NCBI GenBank assembly: GCA_016703605.1
Contig: JADJBU010000026.1
Coordinates: 620,001-684,000 of the forward strand
Reading direction: 5' to 3'
DNA: 64,000 nt
Source: Candidatus Villigracilis adiacens
GTDB lineage: Bacteria > Chloroflexota > Anaerolineae > Anaerolineales > Villigracilaceae
The notes beneath the pieces were generated by a model. That model ran no database searches, was not told where the DNA came from, and saw only the letters and a program-made list of their open reading frames with translations. A program made the position numbers and the translations under genes. This document shows, in pieces, positions 1 through 7,621 of this stretch. Within the stretch, counting starts at the first letter, position 1. Each line of letters opens with the position of its first letter.

Positions 1-248
1 TTACGCGCATACGGGTTGCCGCGATTCGCCGCGCCGAGGATCGTCCCGCCGCGCGGCAAAATTCCGCGCACCTCTTCATTGCCAAGCGGGATAATTCCGT
101 TCTTCGGGTCGAGAAAGCCGTCATAGCCGTCTCGAATCCCAATCACCTCGCATTGATACTCGTTGAGCGCCGTCTTCACCGCCGCACGGATGACCGCATT
201 GAGTCCGGGGGCGTCGCCGCCGCCGGTCAGGATTCCGATTCGTTTCAT
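1..248 (-). CDS. pfkA: 6-phosphofructokinase, N-terminal part (runs off the window)
   Basis: ATP- or PPi-dependent phosphorylation of fructose 6-phosphate, the committed step of glycolysis. Only about 82 N-terminal residues are present and the gene continues beyond base 1. The protein opens with MKRIGILTGGGDAPGLN, the nucleotide-binding start of the PFK family (GGG plus the D-x-PGLN element), followed by a G-x-x-x-GY(D)G-F segment and GGTILG-type residues. The ATG at 246-248 is preceded by an AGGAG about 9 nt upstream. The residue separating ATP from PPi enzymes (after GGDG) lies outside the window, so the phosphoryl donor cannot be told. Confidence 0.9.
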   Translation of the reverse strand, partial: MKRIGILTGGGDAPGLNAVIRAAVKTALNEYQCEVIGIRDGYDGFLDPKNGIIPLGNEEVRGILPRGGTILGAANRGNPYAR

Positions 249-313
249 AACAATTGCTCCTGTCTCGCGTATCATAACCCAAAAACGCGCCCTCACCCCG
301 CGTTTTGTGTTTC

Positions 314-487
314 GCATTCTGCAATACGGCTTTCGCAAAGTCGCTTGACAAGCCTGAATCCAAGTCGAAAGGCTCAACGCGAAAGGCACGAATGCGGCGA
401 ACATCGCGAAAAAATTCGCGCTTTTTGTCCTTTTCGCGTAATTCGCATTAAGATTTTCTGACTTCGCAATAGCCATGCATTCTGCAA
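314..487 (+). mobile_element. MITE-like palindromic element, copy 1, with 11-bp flanking direct repeats
   Basis: The direct repeat GCATTCTGCAA occurs at 314-324 and again at 477-487 with no mismatch. The ~152 bp between them begins TACGGCTTTCGCAAAGTC and ends with an imperfect inverted match (reverse complement ATGGCTATTGCGAAGTC, 13 of 17 aligned positions). The inside is rich in TTCGCG/CGCGAA and folds as one long imperfect hairpin. A related copy with its own, different 11-bp direct repeats lies at 32954-33138. No ORF is convincing inside. This fits a non-autonomous transposable element, and it fills the whole pfkA-DUF2085 intergenic region. Confidence 0.75.
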
Positions 488-519
488 AAGCCTTTCTTGC
501 CATTCATTCCCATCCCCCA

Positions 520-525
520 TATAAT
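520..525 (+). promoter_or_regulatory. -10 box of a leaderless promoter (TATAAT)
   Basis: TATAAT ends 7 nt before the ATG at 533, so transcription should start at or within a base of the start codon. A TTGCCA at 498-503 could be the -35 (16-nt spacer). There is no Shine-Dalgarno sequence. Confidence 0.6.
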
Positions 526-532
526 GTAACCG

Positions 533-1381
533 ATGCAAACGACCTCACAAACCTCCAAGTTCGAAACCGCCGCCAGTTATCTTGTCCCCATCGCTGCCAT
601 TGCGGCGGTCATTGCCTGGTTCATCATTGCCCCCGAAGGCGCGCTCGGCAAACTGGACGCCATCGGCTACGCTGTCTGTCACCGTATAGACGCGCGTTCA
701 TTCCAGATCGACGACCGTCAACTGCCGTTATGCGCCCGCTGCACCGGTGAGTTCTATACGGCGGGCGTTGCGCTTCTTTTTCAAGCCGTCGTCAGCGGAC
801 GAAAAAGCAAACTCCCCTCGCGCGGAGTCCTCGCGGTTCTCTTCGCCTTCTTCGTCGCCTTCGGCGTGGACGGCTCGAACTCGTATCTCTACCTGCTCAA
901 ACAGACCGGCGGCAATGGCAGCCCGCTCGACCAAATCCCAAATCTTTACACGCCCAACCACATCCTGCGCCTCTTCACCGGCAGCGGAATGGGAATCGCC
1001 CTGGCTGCCATGCTTTATCCCGTCATCAACCAATCGCTTTGGCGCGCATTGGATGACCGCCCCGCCCTCGAATGGAAACAACTTGGCGCTCTTGTCGCTG
1101 GCATCATCGGCATCAACCTGCTCATTCTCACCGACAGTCCCTTCGCGCTGTACCCCATCGCCTACATCAGCGCAATTGGAACCTTGTCGCTGCTCGTGAT
1201 CGTCTTTGCCCTGCTGTGGATCATCATCATGAAGCAGGACAACACCTTCGAGCATCCGCGTGAGATTTGGCTGGCATTCACAGCCGGTCTGACGCTGGCG
1301 CTGCTCCTCGTGCTGGGAATCGACCTGTTCCGACTCAGTTTCACCGGCACATGGGGCGGGTTTCCCGGTCTCTCCGGTTAG
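533..1381 (+). CDS. DUF2085 family integral membrane protein
   Basis: A 282-residue polytopic membrane protein of unknown function. The DUF2085 signature is clear: CHRI-x-x-RSF around residues 50-57 and CARCTGE at about 67-73, both Cys-containing and predicted near the membrane face. About seven hydrophobic segments follow. The start at 533 is supported by the TATAAT placed 7 nt upstream. Nothing in the sequence shows a substrate. The conserved Cys/His pattern suggests metal or redox chemistry, which is only a guess. Confidence 0.85.
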   Translation: MQTTSQTSKFETAASYLVPIAAIAAVIAWFIIAPEGALGKLDAIGYAVCHRIDARSFQIDDRQLPLCARCTGEFYTAGVALLFQAVVSGRKSKLPSRGVLAVLFAFFVAFGVDGSNSYLYLLKQTGGNGSPLDQIPNLYTPNHILRLFTGSGMGIALAAMLYPVINQSLWRALDDRPALEWKQLGALVAGIIGINLLILTDSPFALYPIAYISAIGTLSLLVIVFALLWIIIMKQDNTFEHPREIWLAFTAGLTLALLLVLGIDLFRLSFTGTWGGFPGLSG

Positions 1382-1396
1382 TTATAATGTAATTGT

Positions 1397-1472
1397 GAGC
1401 ATTGCGGCGGGCAATCTCCAGCCATTAAACGAGATTGCTTCGGGCAAAGTACAAGAGCGCCCTCGCAATGAC
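1397..1472. repeat. CATTGCGAG/GAAGCAATCTC-type dispersed palindromic repeat
   Basis: The stretch reads GCATTGCGGCGGGCAATCTC at one end and GAGATTGCTTCGGGC...CCCTCGCAATGAC at the other, so its halves are complementary. Related copies are at 7294-7335 and 57494-57598. It occupies the 5' leader between a TATAAT at 1384-1389 and the DUF4126 gene. Confidence 0.65.
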
Positions 1473-1494
1473 ACAGAAATGAAAGGAGAAAGAT

Positions 1495-2067
1495 ATGGAA
1501 CTACTGCTTGGAATCTTTTCCGCCTTTGGGCTTTCTGCCAGCGCCGGGTTGAACGCCTACATTCCCCTGCTGGTGGTCGGGGTTGTCGCACACTACTTCC
1601 CCGCCACGCTCAACCTCGCCACACCCTTCGACCTGCTCGCCAACCCGTGGATCCTCATCCTGCTCGGCGTGCTGGTCCTGATCGAAATGGTCGCGGATAA
1701 AGTCCCCGCCGCCAACCACGTCAACGACCTGATCCAGACCATCGTCCGCCCTGCCGCTGGAGCCATCGCCTTCGCCGCCAGCGCCAACGTCATCACAGAC
1801 ATCAACCCGGTGCTTGCGCTTGCCTGCGGCTTGCTCGTGGCGGGGAGCGTCCACACCGTCAAAGCCGTGGCAGTGCGTCCCGCCGTCACAGCCGCCACCG
1901 CCGGAGCAGGCAACATCCCGGTTTCCATTGCCGAGGATATTATCGCCACGATCGCATCGATCCTGGCTGTCGTCCTCCCCATCATAGCAGCGGCGCTTGC
2001 CCTCATTATGTTAACGCTTGCGATCTGGTGGTGGAGTAACCGAAGGCAAAAATCCCAATCCGCGTAA
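1495..2067 (+). CDS. DUF4126 family membrane protein
   Basis: A 190-residue, strongly hydrophobic protein with about five transmembrane segments. The family-typical N-terminus is present (glycine- and alanine-rich GLSASAGLNAY, then a V-A-D-K-V-P motif after the second helix). DUF4126 proteins are uncharacterised inner membrane proteins. The ATG has a good AAGGAG 7 nt upstream. The gene follows the DUF2085 gene in the same direction but has its own likely promoter (TATAAT at 1384-1389). Confidence 0.85.
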   Translation: MELLLGIFSAFGLSASAGLNAYIPLLVVGVVAHYFPATLNLATPFDLLANPWILILLGVLVLIEMVADKVPAANHVNDLIQTIVRPAAGAIAFAASANVITDINPVLALACGLLVAGSVHTVKAVAVRPAVTAATAGAGNIPVSIAEDIIATIASILAVVLPIIAAALALIMLTLAIWWWSNRRQKSQSA

Positions 2068-2121
2068 CATCGTTTATAATGCGGCAAGTCATTTTCCAAT
2101 ACCCATCCAAGGAGAGAAATC

Positions 2122-2265
2122 ATGTCTGAAATGCCCGTCACCCCGTCGTCTGAGGAACCGAAAAAGAACAACACCACCATGATCATCGCGATCGTGGCGG
2201 TCGTGCTGCTGTGTTGTTGCTGCATCGGCGCAATCGGCGGCTACTACGTGTGGACCAACTACTAG
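2122..2265 (+). CDS. Small single-span membrane protein (47 aa)
   Basis: The ORF encodes a short polar N-terminus with Glu/Lys/Asn and one membrane helix carrying four consecutive cysteines (LLCCCCIGAIGG), then a short tail ending WTNY. A strong AAGGAGAG Shine-Dalgarno lies 8 nt before the ATG, TATAAT sits at 2075-2080, and a terminator follows 17 nt after the stop, so this is a complete monocistronic unit. The Cys-cluster helix resembles small membrane proteins in which such cysteines may be acylated. Function unknown. Confidence 0.75.
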   Translation: MSEMPVTPSSEEPKKNNTTMIIAIVAVVLLCCCCIGAIGGYYVWTNY

Positions 2266-2281
2266 ACGCCGCAAATCAAAG

Positions 2282-2309
2282 AATCCCCTGCTACGGCGGG
2301 GGATTTTTT
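2282..2309 (+). terminator. Intrinsic terminator
   Basis: Stem AATCCCC / GGGGATT with loop TGCTACGGCG, followed by a run of six T. The convergent DUF402 gene ends inside this hairpin, so its last residues (PPP) are encoded by the terminator stem. It may act on both strands. Confidence 0.85.
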
Positions 2310-2749
2310 GATTCAAAATATTGTTCAAGTTCGCGCAAGCCTGCAAAGACTTTTTGCTTCATCTCTTCATCCAACCCCAATCGCTCCAAGTCATCTTCAT
2401 CCAACACCTTGCGTGTGCCATCGGCAGAGACCCACAGGTCGAGAGCAAGGTCAACATACGAGATCTGTCCATCTTCGATCACAACCGGTTTAGTAATGTT
2501 GCAATACCAGCCCTTCAACTGCCCATCGTCGCGGTCATAAATCTCGAAGATGTTGTACCACTTATCGGTGTAAAAAGTTTCCACGAAACGGTCATTGCGT
2601 TTCAAGACGATTTCTTGAAAAGGCATGTCATCACGATTGAAGAAGGCTTCAACCGTAATCGAGTTTTCATCGCGGCGCAGTACTTCGCTGTCGTATTGCC
2701 AGGTCACTTCGTCTGCCAGATTCTTTTTCAGGATTTTCATGACAGGCAT
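2291..2749 (-). CDS. DUF402 domain-containing protein
   Basis: A 152-residue protein of the DUF402 family, which includes bacterial nucleoside tri/diphosphate phosphatases. The core with the conserved W-Y-N-I-F-E-I, the KGWYCNI element and the acidic Y-V-D-L-A-L-D-L-W-V strand spans residues 55-110. A helical C-terminal region carries further acidic residues. The start overlaps the 3' end of the thiQ-like gene by 13 nt, so it is translationally linked to the thiamine transport operon, though no thiamine-specific role is evident. An internal ATG three codons on is also possible. Confidence 0.85.
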   Translation of the reverse strand: MPVMKILKKNLADEVTWQYDSEVLRRDENSITVEAFFNRDDMPFQEIVLKRNDRFVETFYTDKWYNIFEIYDRDDGQLKGWYCNITKPVVIEDGQISYVDLALDLWVSADGTRKVLDEDDLERLGLDEEMKQKVFAGLRELEQYFESKNPPP

Positions 2750-3792
2750 TTTACCTGAACCTGCACAGTGATGACATCGCCAACCTTTGGCGCCTCTTTC
2801 ATGTGGATGACGAGCCCGCCCTTCGACTCACTCAGGACAGCGCCTCTTGCTTTGACCTGGAATTGGTCCTGCTTAAAGAGAATGTCTTCCACTGTGAGTT
2901 GAATCTGCTCTATGACCTCTCCCCCCCGCCTCTCCCCTGAAAGGGAGGGGGGCTGTTGGATTAGCAATTGAAGTTTTTCCCCGGCATTTTTTACGCAGTT
3001 TAAATTGAATGTGCCAAATACGGTTTTGACTTTGTTTTCTAAAATCATCTCGGCTTCGATAATGTTGCCGATACCGAGCAGTTTTGCGACCGCAGCGAAT
3101 TGAGGGTCTCTCCAGATTTCACTCGGAGCGGCATCCCGGATGATCGTCCCTTCGTGTAAAACGAGGATGCGATCTGCGATGGTGAAGGCTTCTTCCTGAT
3201 CATGAGTGACATAGATGGCGGGGATTTTTGTCTTATGCAAAATGCCACGAATTTCGTTGAGCAGGTCTTCTTTCAGTGACCTGTCCAATGCGCCGAGGGG
3301 TTCATCGAACATCAGCAGGCGCGGACTTGGCGCAAGCGCGCGCGCCAGAGCCACACGCTGCTGTTCGCCGCCGGAGAGGTCGGTCACTTTGCGAGAGTCA
3401 AAGCCTACCAAATTGACCTGCTCTAAAAGTTCGTACACACGACGATCAATCTCCCCTTTGTGTACTTCGTGTCCTTTGTGTTTAATGCTCTTCATTCGCA
3501 AACCAAAGGCGATGTTGTCGAAAACGTTCAGGTGAGGGAAAAGCCCATAGTCTTGAAAGACCAAGCCAAAGTCGCGGAGATGAGGCGGTGTACCGGCGAG
3601 GTCAAGGTTGTTTAGCAGAATCGCTCCACGTTCAGGAAAATCCAATCCAGCGATCATCCTCAAGATGGTGCTTTTGCCGCTTCCCGATGCGCCAAGCAAA
3701 CAAACCGTTTCACCTTCTGCGACGGTGAAGGAGATATCGGTGAGCAGCGGCTTGCCTTCGTAGGATTTGACGACATTGCGAAGTTCGAGCAT
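2737..3792 (-). CDS. thiQ: ABC transporter ATP-binding protein of the thiamine uptake system
   Basis: A 351-residue ATPase driving import through the permease encoded just upstream. Walker A GASGSGKST is at 34-42, followed by the signature LSGGEQQR and Walker B LLMFDEP. The C-terminal ~110 residues form a TOBE-like regulatory part. The ATG shares bases with the permease stop (TAATG), indicating translational coupling. Two odd stretches look like dispersed repeats captured in frame: K-H-K-G-H-E-V-H-K-G (bases 3460-3487, CACAAAGGACACGAAG-type) and P-P-S-L-S-G-E-R-R-G-G (bases about 2920-2955, palindromic CCCTCC/GGGGAGAGG). Spermidine/iron-type substrates are ruled less likely by the TPP riboswitch and thiN in the operon. 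Confidence 0.85.
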   Translation of the reverse strand: MLELRNVVKSYEGKPLLTDISFTVAEGETVCLLGASGSGKSTILRMIAGLDFPERGAILLNNLDLAGTPPHLRDFGLVFQDYGLFPHLNVFDNIAFGLRMKSIKHKGHEVHKGEIDRRVYELLEQVNLVGFDSRKVTDLSGGEQQRVALARALAPSPRLLMFDEPLGALDRSLKEDLLNEIRGILHKTKIPAIYVTHDQEEAFTIADRILVLHEGTIIRDAAPSEIWRDPQFAAVAKLLGIGNIIEAEMILENKVKTVFGTFNLNCVKNAGEKLQLLIQQPPSLSGERRGGEVIEQIQLTVEDILFKQDQFQVKARGAVLSESKGGLVIHMKEAPKVGDVITVQVQVKCLS

Positions 3793-5489
3793 TAGAGTTC
3801 TCCGGCGTTGTTGAAACGTAACTTTTCGATGAGCAAAATGCTGAGCGTGGTGAGCAGCATGAGGACGGTTGCCATCGCCATGGCTTGACCGTAGTTGAGC
3901 CCGCCCGGCTGCGAGAGGAAGCGCGAAATGGCGATGGGGATGGTGGGATATTCGGGGCGGGTGATGAGGAGGGTCGCGCCGAATTCGCCAAGCGAGACGG
4001 TGAAGGCGAAGGTGGCGGCGCTGAGCGTGGCGCGAGAGAGAATTGGAAGATCCACCGTTTGCCAAACACGGAATGGTGATGCACCGAGAGTGGATGCGAC
4101 TTGGCGTAGTCGTTCGGGAATAGAAGCCAGTGCGGGTTGAAGTGTGCGAATCACAAAAGGCAAGGCGATCAATGTATGTGCGATTGGAATAAAGAATGGC
4201 GAGGCGATGAGCCGCCCGAAGGAAAGGATGAAGCCAAGTCCCATCATCACAGCCGACGCGCCAAGTGGAAGCATGAGAAATGGATCGAGAATTTTTTCGA
4301 GACGAGTCGGTTTGGCGAGGGCATAAGCCGCTGGATAACCGAGTGCAAGCGAAAGGATGACGGTGATAACAGCAAAGCCCAACGAGTTAAGGGCAGCTTG
4401 CACTGGCGGAACATAGAATAACGAGCCGCGTCGATTGATGAAGAGTTCTTCGTAGTAGTCGGCGGTGAATCCATATTGGACTTGGTCACGTTGTCCACGG
4501 TCAGCTTCGAGACGGGTGAGGGAGCGGATGGGGAGAGAGAGTAAAGGCAGAAGGAAGAAAGCAGAAAGCAGAAGGCAGAGGGTGGTGACGAAGAGTTTTT
4601 CTTGAATGGTTTTAGGAGGTCTTGCTGTAGAAAAGCGCGGGGCGGTTTGGGTTTGGACTTGGTTGATGGTACGAGAATAAAGAATGGAGAAGATGAGGGT
4701 GAACATGAGTTGAATGACGGAAAGAAGCGCGGCGAGATTTAGGTTAGGAAGTTGAAGGGCGCGGATGTAAATTTCCACTTCGAGGGTGGCGAATTGCGAG
4801 CCGCCTAGCAGCAGGATGACGCCGAAACTGGTGAAGTCGAACATGAAGACGAGCAAGGCAGCGGCGAGGAGGGAGGGACGAAGGATTGGGAAGATGACAT
4901 CTTTCCAGACATGGAAAGTGTCTGCGCCGAGGGAACGGGCAGAGGCTTCGAGTTTGGGGTCGAGTCGTGAGATGGCGTTGCCGACAATGCGGATGACGAT
5001 GGAGGTGTTGTAGAAGGTGTGGGCGGCTAAGATCAGTAGAAAGTTGAAAATTGAAGGTTGAAGGTCAAAAGTCGAAAGTCGAAGGTCGAAGGTTGTAGCG
5101 AGCAGTCCGCGCTCTCCAAGCAGGGAATTAAAGGCGGCGGCAACGACAACCGTTGGCAGCATGAAGGGTACGGCGGTCAGGGCGCGGAGGAGGGATTTGC
5201 CGGGGAAGTTGAATTTTGAAAACAAGACCGCAGATGGCAGACCGAGGACGAAAGTTAAGAGCGTTGAAAGAATTGCCTGGTAAAAAGTAAAAAGTAGCGA
5301 GTTGCGAGCGATGAGGAGGTTATCGAGGTCGGTGAGGGTGGAGAAGTTGAAGGTGAGGGCGAGGATTTTGGAGAGGGGGAAGAAGAAAGTGGAAAGAAGA
5401 AAGATGAGGGCGGGAATCCAAAGAAGAATCCGCGAGTTGGCAGATAGGCATGAACGTATTTTAGTGGAAAGTGCCGATGAAAGACGCAT
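3792..5489 (-). CDS. thiP: Thiamine ABC transporter permease, fused two-domain
   Basis: A 565-residue inner-membrane permease with two homologous halves of about six helices, as in ThiP and ferric-iron permeases. Each half has the EAA loop that contacts the ATPase (first half EASARSLGAD; second half RLRQVASTLGAS). Residues about 132-155 contain a 7-residue repeat (STFDLRL, STFDLQP, SIFNFLL) encoded by the period-7 DNA repeat at 5041-5096. Another period-7 tract at 4545-4582 encodes part of a hydrophobic segment. There is no clear Shine-Dalgarno at the ATG. A palindromic repeat separates it from thiB. Confidence 0.85.
   Translation of the reverse strand: MRLSSALSTKIRSCLSANSRILLWIPALIFLLSTFFFPLSKILALTFNFSTLTDLDNLLIARNSLLFTFYQAILSTLLTFVLGLPSAVLFSKFNFPGKSLLRALTAVPFMLPTVVVAAAFNSLLGERGLLATTFDLRLSTFDLQPSIFNFLLILAAHTFYNTSIVIRIVGNAISRLDPKLEASARSLGADTFHVWKDVIFPILRPSLLAAALLVFMFDFTSFGVILLLGGSQFATLEVEIYIRALQLPNLNLAALLSVIQLMFTLIFSILYSRTINQVQTQTAPRFSTARPPKTIQEKLFVTTLCLLLSAFFLLPLLSLPIRSLTRLEADRGQRDQVQYGFTADYYEELFINRRGSLFYVPPVQAALNSLGFAVITVILSLALGYPAAYALAKPTRLEKILDPFLMLPLGASAVMMGLGFILSFGRLIASPFFIPIAHTLIALPFVIRTLQPALASIPERLRQVASTLGASPFRVWQTVDLPILSRATLSAATFAFTVSLGEFGATLLITRPEYPTIPIAISRFLSQPGGLNYGQAMAMATVLMLLTTLSILLIEKLRFNNAGEL
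5041..5096. repeat. Heptanucleotide tandem repeat inside thiP
   Basis: Eight units of about 7 bp of the form AAGTTGA / AGGTCGA / AAGTCGA, drifting in sequence but keeping phase. Because 21 bp is seven codons, the protein shows a 7-residue repeat. Similar tracts occur at 4545-4582, 6560-6612, 6907-6940, 7081-7112, 31559-31622, 47168-47250, 48944-48975 and 51157-51222. Confidence 0.75.
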
Positions 5490-5501
5490 TTATAAATTTC
5501 A

Positions 5502-5566
5502 ACCAGAGATAAACACAGATGAATTGGATGGTTTGTTATCCGCGTTTTTCTGTGTTCATCTGTGGT
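5502..5566. repeat. Palindromic ACCACAGATGAACACAG-type repeat
   Basis: The left arm reads ACCAGAGATAAACACAGATGA and the right arm is the near inverted complement CTGTGTTCATCTGTGGT, separated by about 27 bp including ATCCGCGTTTTT. It fills the gap between thiB and thiP, within the transcribed operon, and has no ORF. Confidence 0.7.
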
Positions 5567-5577
5567 GAATAATATTT

Positions 5578-6621
5578 TTATTTCATTACATCAACCCATG
5601 CCTCGATCCACACATCGCGGTTGGTGGCGATATCATCGTAGGTGATAGAAGCGGGTTGTTCTGCAACTTGTGCATATTTCGTGAACACTTCCGGCAATTG
5701 CGCAGTCTGGTTCACGGGATAGACGAACATATTGAGCGGCATGTCTTCCTGGAATTGTTTGCCGAGCATGAAGTCTATAAATTTTTCGGCGAGATCGCGG
5801 TTCTGTCCGTTCTTAAGGATGCCCACGAATTCGATCTGACGAAAGCACATGCCCGAAGCGACGATGGACGCGGTCGGAGACTCGGTCAGCGGTTCGGAGG
5901 CGAAGAAAACTTCAGCGGCAGGGCTGGAGGCGTAGGAGACGACCATCGGCTGCGGTCCCTGCCCGGAGGAGGCGGAGAAGTTGGTGTAGTAGGCGGTTTC
6001 CCAACCATCTGCAACCACCACCCCATTGTCTTTGAGGCTCTTCCAGTAATCGAGAAAGCCGTCGCCGAAGTAAGCACGGGTCGCAAGCATGAACGCCAAT
6101 CCGGGCGAAGAGGTAGCGGGGTTTTCGACAACGAGTAAGCCGTTGTATTCGGGCTTCGCCAAATCTTCGAATGACTGCGGCACGGCTAAATTATTTTCGG
6201 CGAAATATTTCTTGTCGTAATTGATGCACACGTCGCCATAATCGACCGGCAATGCGCGATACGAAGGGTCTAAAACAAATTCAGCAGATATGTCATTCAA
6301 CGCGGGGGATTGATAGGGTTCGAAGATGTCCGCTTCGAGGGCGCGGGAGAGGAAGGTGTTGTCCACGCCGAACATCACGTCTGCCAGCGGGGCGTCTTTG
6401 GCGAGGATGGCTTTGTTGAGCATGGCTCCCGCGTCACCGCTTTGCAAGAAAACTACATCAGCATTGTTGGCTTGTTCAAAAGCAACAACAACCTCTTCGC
6501 TGATCGCAAACGAGTCGTGGGTCATGACGGTGAGGGTGGTGGGACCTTGAGGGGCGCAGGCGGAAAGTAGTAGGCAGAAGGCAATTAACAGAAGGCGGAA
6601 GGCAGAAGGCGGTTTAGTCAT
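5578..6621 (-). CDS. thiB: Thiamine ABC transporter substrate-binding lipoprotein
   Basis: A 347-residue extracytoplasmic solute receptor of the TbpA/ThiB family. The N-terminus is a lipoprotein signal peptide with lipobox LLSAC (Cys22). The mature part begins with the family-like TLTVMTHDSF, and the acidic and aromatic residues expected of a type II binding protein are scattered through it. The signal peptide is encoded by a period-7 DNA repeat (6560-6612), so its hydrophobic core may derive from repeat expansion. It lies 25 nt after thiN, in an operon controlled by the TPP riboswitch. Confidence 0.88.
   Translation of the reverse strand: MTKPPSAFRLLLIAFCLLLSACAPQGPTTLTVMTHDSFAISEEVVVAFEQANNADVVFLQSGDAGAMLNKAILAKDAPLADVMFGVDNTFLSRALEADIFEPYQSPALNDISAEFVLDPSYRALPVDYGDVCINYDKKYFAENNLAVPQSFEDLAKPEYNGLLVVENPATSSPGLAFMLATRAYFGDGFLDYWKSLKDNGVVVADGWETAYYTNFSASSGQGPQPMVVSYASSPAAEVFFASEPLTESPTASIVASGMCFRQIEFVGILKNGQNRDLAEKFIDFMLGKQFQEDMPLNMFVYPVNQTAQLPEVFTKYAQVAEQPASITYDDIATNRDVWIEAWVDVMK
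6560..6612. repeat. Heptanucleotide repeat encoding the ThiB signal peptide
   Basis: Units such as GGCAGAA, GGCGGAA and GGCAGAA follow one another with a 7-bp period on the plus strand. Read on the minus strand they encode the Leu/Ala/Phe-rich signal sequence of the lipoprotein. Confidence 0.65.
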
Positions 6622-6646
6622 TGAAGTTCCCTTTTGAGTTTAGTAA

Positions 6647-7276
6647 TCAGTTACCAGTGATGTGAGTGATGAGCAGCAAGCCGCTCTTGATTGAAACCGT
6701 GGCAATATCGGCAGTCATTTCGTTGCTGATGCCGCGGGTTTTGTCGGGATACAAAGTTTCGTGATCGAGATGCCATTTGAGATTTTCGGTGAAGACGCCG
6801 GTGACCTCTCCCTGCCAGGGGATGAGTGAGACGATGTCTCCGCTTCTTCCTATGACTTGGGCATGGTCTCTACAAAAGAAAATTTCTTCTACGCCGTCGG
6901 TGAGTTTTATGTTGCAGGTTGCAAGTTGAAGATTGGAAAGCAGGGCGATATTGGCGAGGGTTTGGTCCATGCGACCACCGAGAGCGGCGAGAATGAGGAT
7001 TTGGTCGGGGTTGAGGGTGAGAGCATGGTTAATGGCAAGTTCGAGGTCGGTTTCGTTTTTGTCTGTGGGAAAACGGATAAAAGTTTCAGGTTGAAGGTTT
7101 AAGGTTGAAGGCAATGAATCCATGTCGCCGATGATGAGGTTGGGGGTGAGTCCTAGGGCAAGGGCGTGGCGTGCGCCGCCGTCCGCGCAGAGGATGAAGT
7201 CATCGGGGCGGAGGAGGGCGCGGGCTTTTTCGAGATTGGGCAGGCTGCCGTTGGCAAAGATGATGATGCGAGACAT
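6647..7276 (-). CDS. thiN: Thiamine diphosphokinase
   Basis: Converts thiamine and ATP to thiamine diphosphate. The 209-residue protein shows the TPK features: CADGG-ARHAL at about 27-36, IIGDMDS at about 46-52, the FPTDKNETDLE catalytic segment, and GALGGRMDQTL-like GGR-x-D. The start is placed at MSRIIIF (7274-7276); an upstream extension would be read from the repeat in the leader. Two loops, STLNLQPETF and LLSNLQLATCN, are encoded by heptamer repeats (7081-7112, 6907-6940). First gene of the riboswitch-controlled operon, consistent with activating imported thiamine. Confidence 0.92.
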   Translation of the reverse strand: MSRIIIFANGSLPNLEKARALLRPDDFILCADGGARHALALGLTPNLIIGDMDSLPSTLNLQPETFIRFPTDKNETDLELAINHALTLNPDQILILAALGGRMDQTLANIALLSNLQLATCNIKLTDGVEEIFFCRDHAQVIGRSGDIVSLIPWQGEVTGVFTENLKWHLDHETLYPDKTRGISNEMTADIATVSIKSGLLLITHITGN

Positions 7277-7293
7277 ATATTTTTTCAATTGTG

Positions 7294-7335
7294 ATGAGAT
7301 TGCTTCGGCGGAAGAGCATCCGCCTCGCAATGACA
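7294..7335. repeat. GAGATTGCTTCGGCGGAAGAGCATCCGCCTCGCAATGAC-type repeat
   Basis: A short member of the family seen at 1397-1472 and 57494-57598. It lies between the riboswitch terminator and the thiN start codon and folds as a stem (GCGGAAGAGCATCCGC core), so it lengthens and structures the thi leader. Confidence 0.65.
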
Positions 7336-7343
7336 GAATGGCG

Positions 7344-7376
7344 AAAACAAAAACATCCTCGGCAGCGGAGGATGTT
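7344..7376 (-). terminator. Riboswitch-linked transcription attenuator
   Basis: On the minus strand: ACATCCTC, loop, GAGGATGT, then TTTTTGTTTT. It starts about 17 nt after the TPP aptamer and before thiN, so ligand binding probably decides between termination and read-through. Confidence 0.85.
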
Positions 7377-7392
7377 GGCAGGCAAAATAAGA

Positions 7393-7482
7393 TATCCCTC
7401 CGCTGGTATTAACCAGATCAGGTAATGCGGGTCGAGCGCGTTCACGCTCCTCTCAGTCCCATCGGGCGGGACTCCCCGTTCA
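7393..7482 (-). ncRNA. TPP riboswitch (THI element)
   Basis: On the minus strand the leader contains the THI-box landmarks in order: CGGGGAGTCCC, GGGACTGAGA, a variable stem with inverted arms GAGCGTG/CGCGCTC, then ACCTGATCTGGTTAATACCAGCG and GGAGGGATA. The pyrimidine-sensing CTGAGA and the pyrophosphate-sensing CCTGATCTGGTTAAT-type parts are intact. It precedes an intrinsic terminator and the thiNBPQ operon, so high TPP should shut the operon off. Confidence 0.95.
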
Positions 7483-7597
7483 GTTGTGGGTCGAAGTATA
7501 GGGCGGTGAGTGGGGAATGTCAAGTAAAAAGGGAGCGCTCAAAGTTTGTTGTTTGGACTCCGCCCTTACAACCTTTTAGCGCGCCCAGTAAAACATA

Positions 7598-7617
7598 CCG
7601 CAAGACAAGTCTTGCGG
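7598..7617. repeat. Short perfect hairpin CCGCAAGAC/GTCTTGCGG
   Basis: A 9-bp perfect stem with a 2-nt loop lies between the riboswitch region and the convergently read 3' end of the hydrolase gene. It lacks a T-run. Similar minihairpins are at 29130-29172, 36391-36404, 45828-45848, 53651-53678 and 61987-62022. Confidence 0.5.
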
Positions 7618-7621
7618 CACA

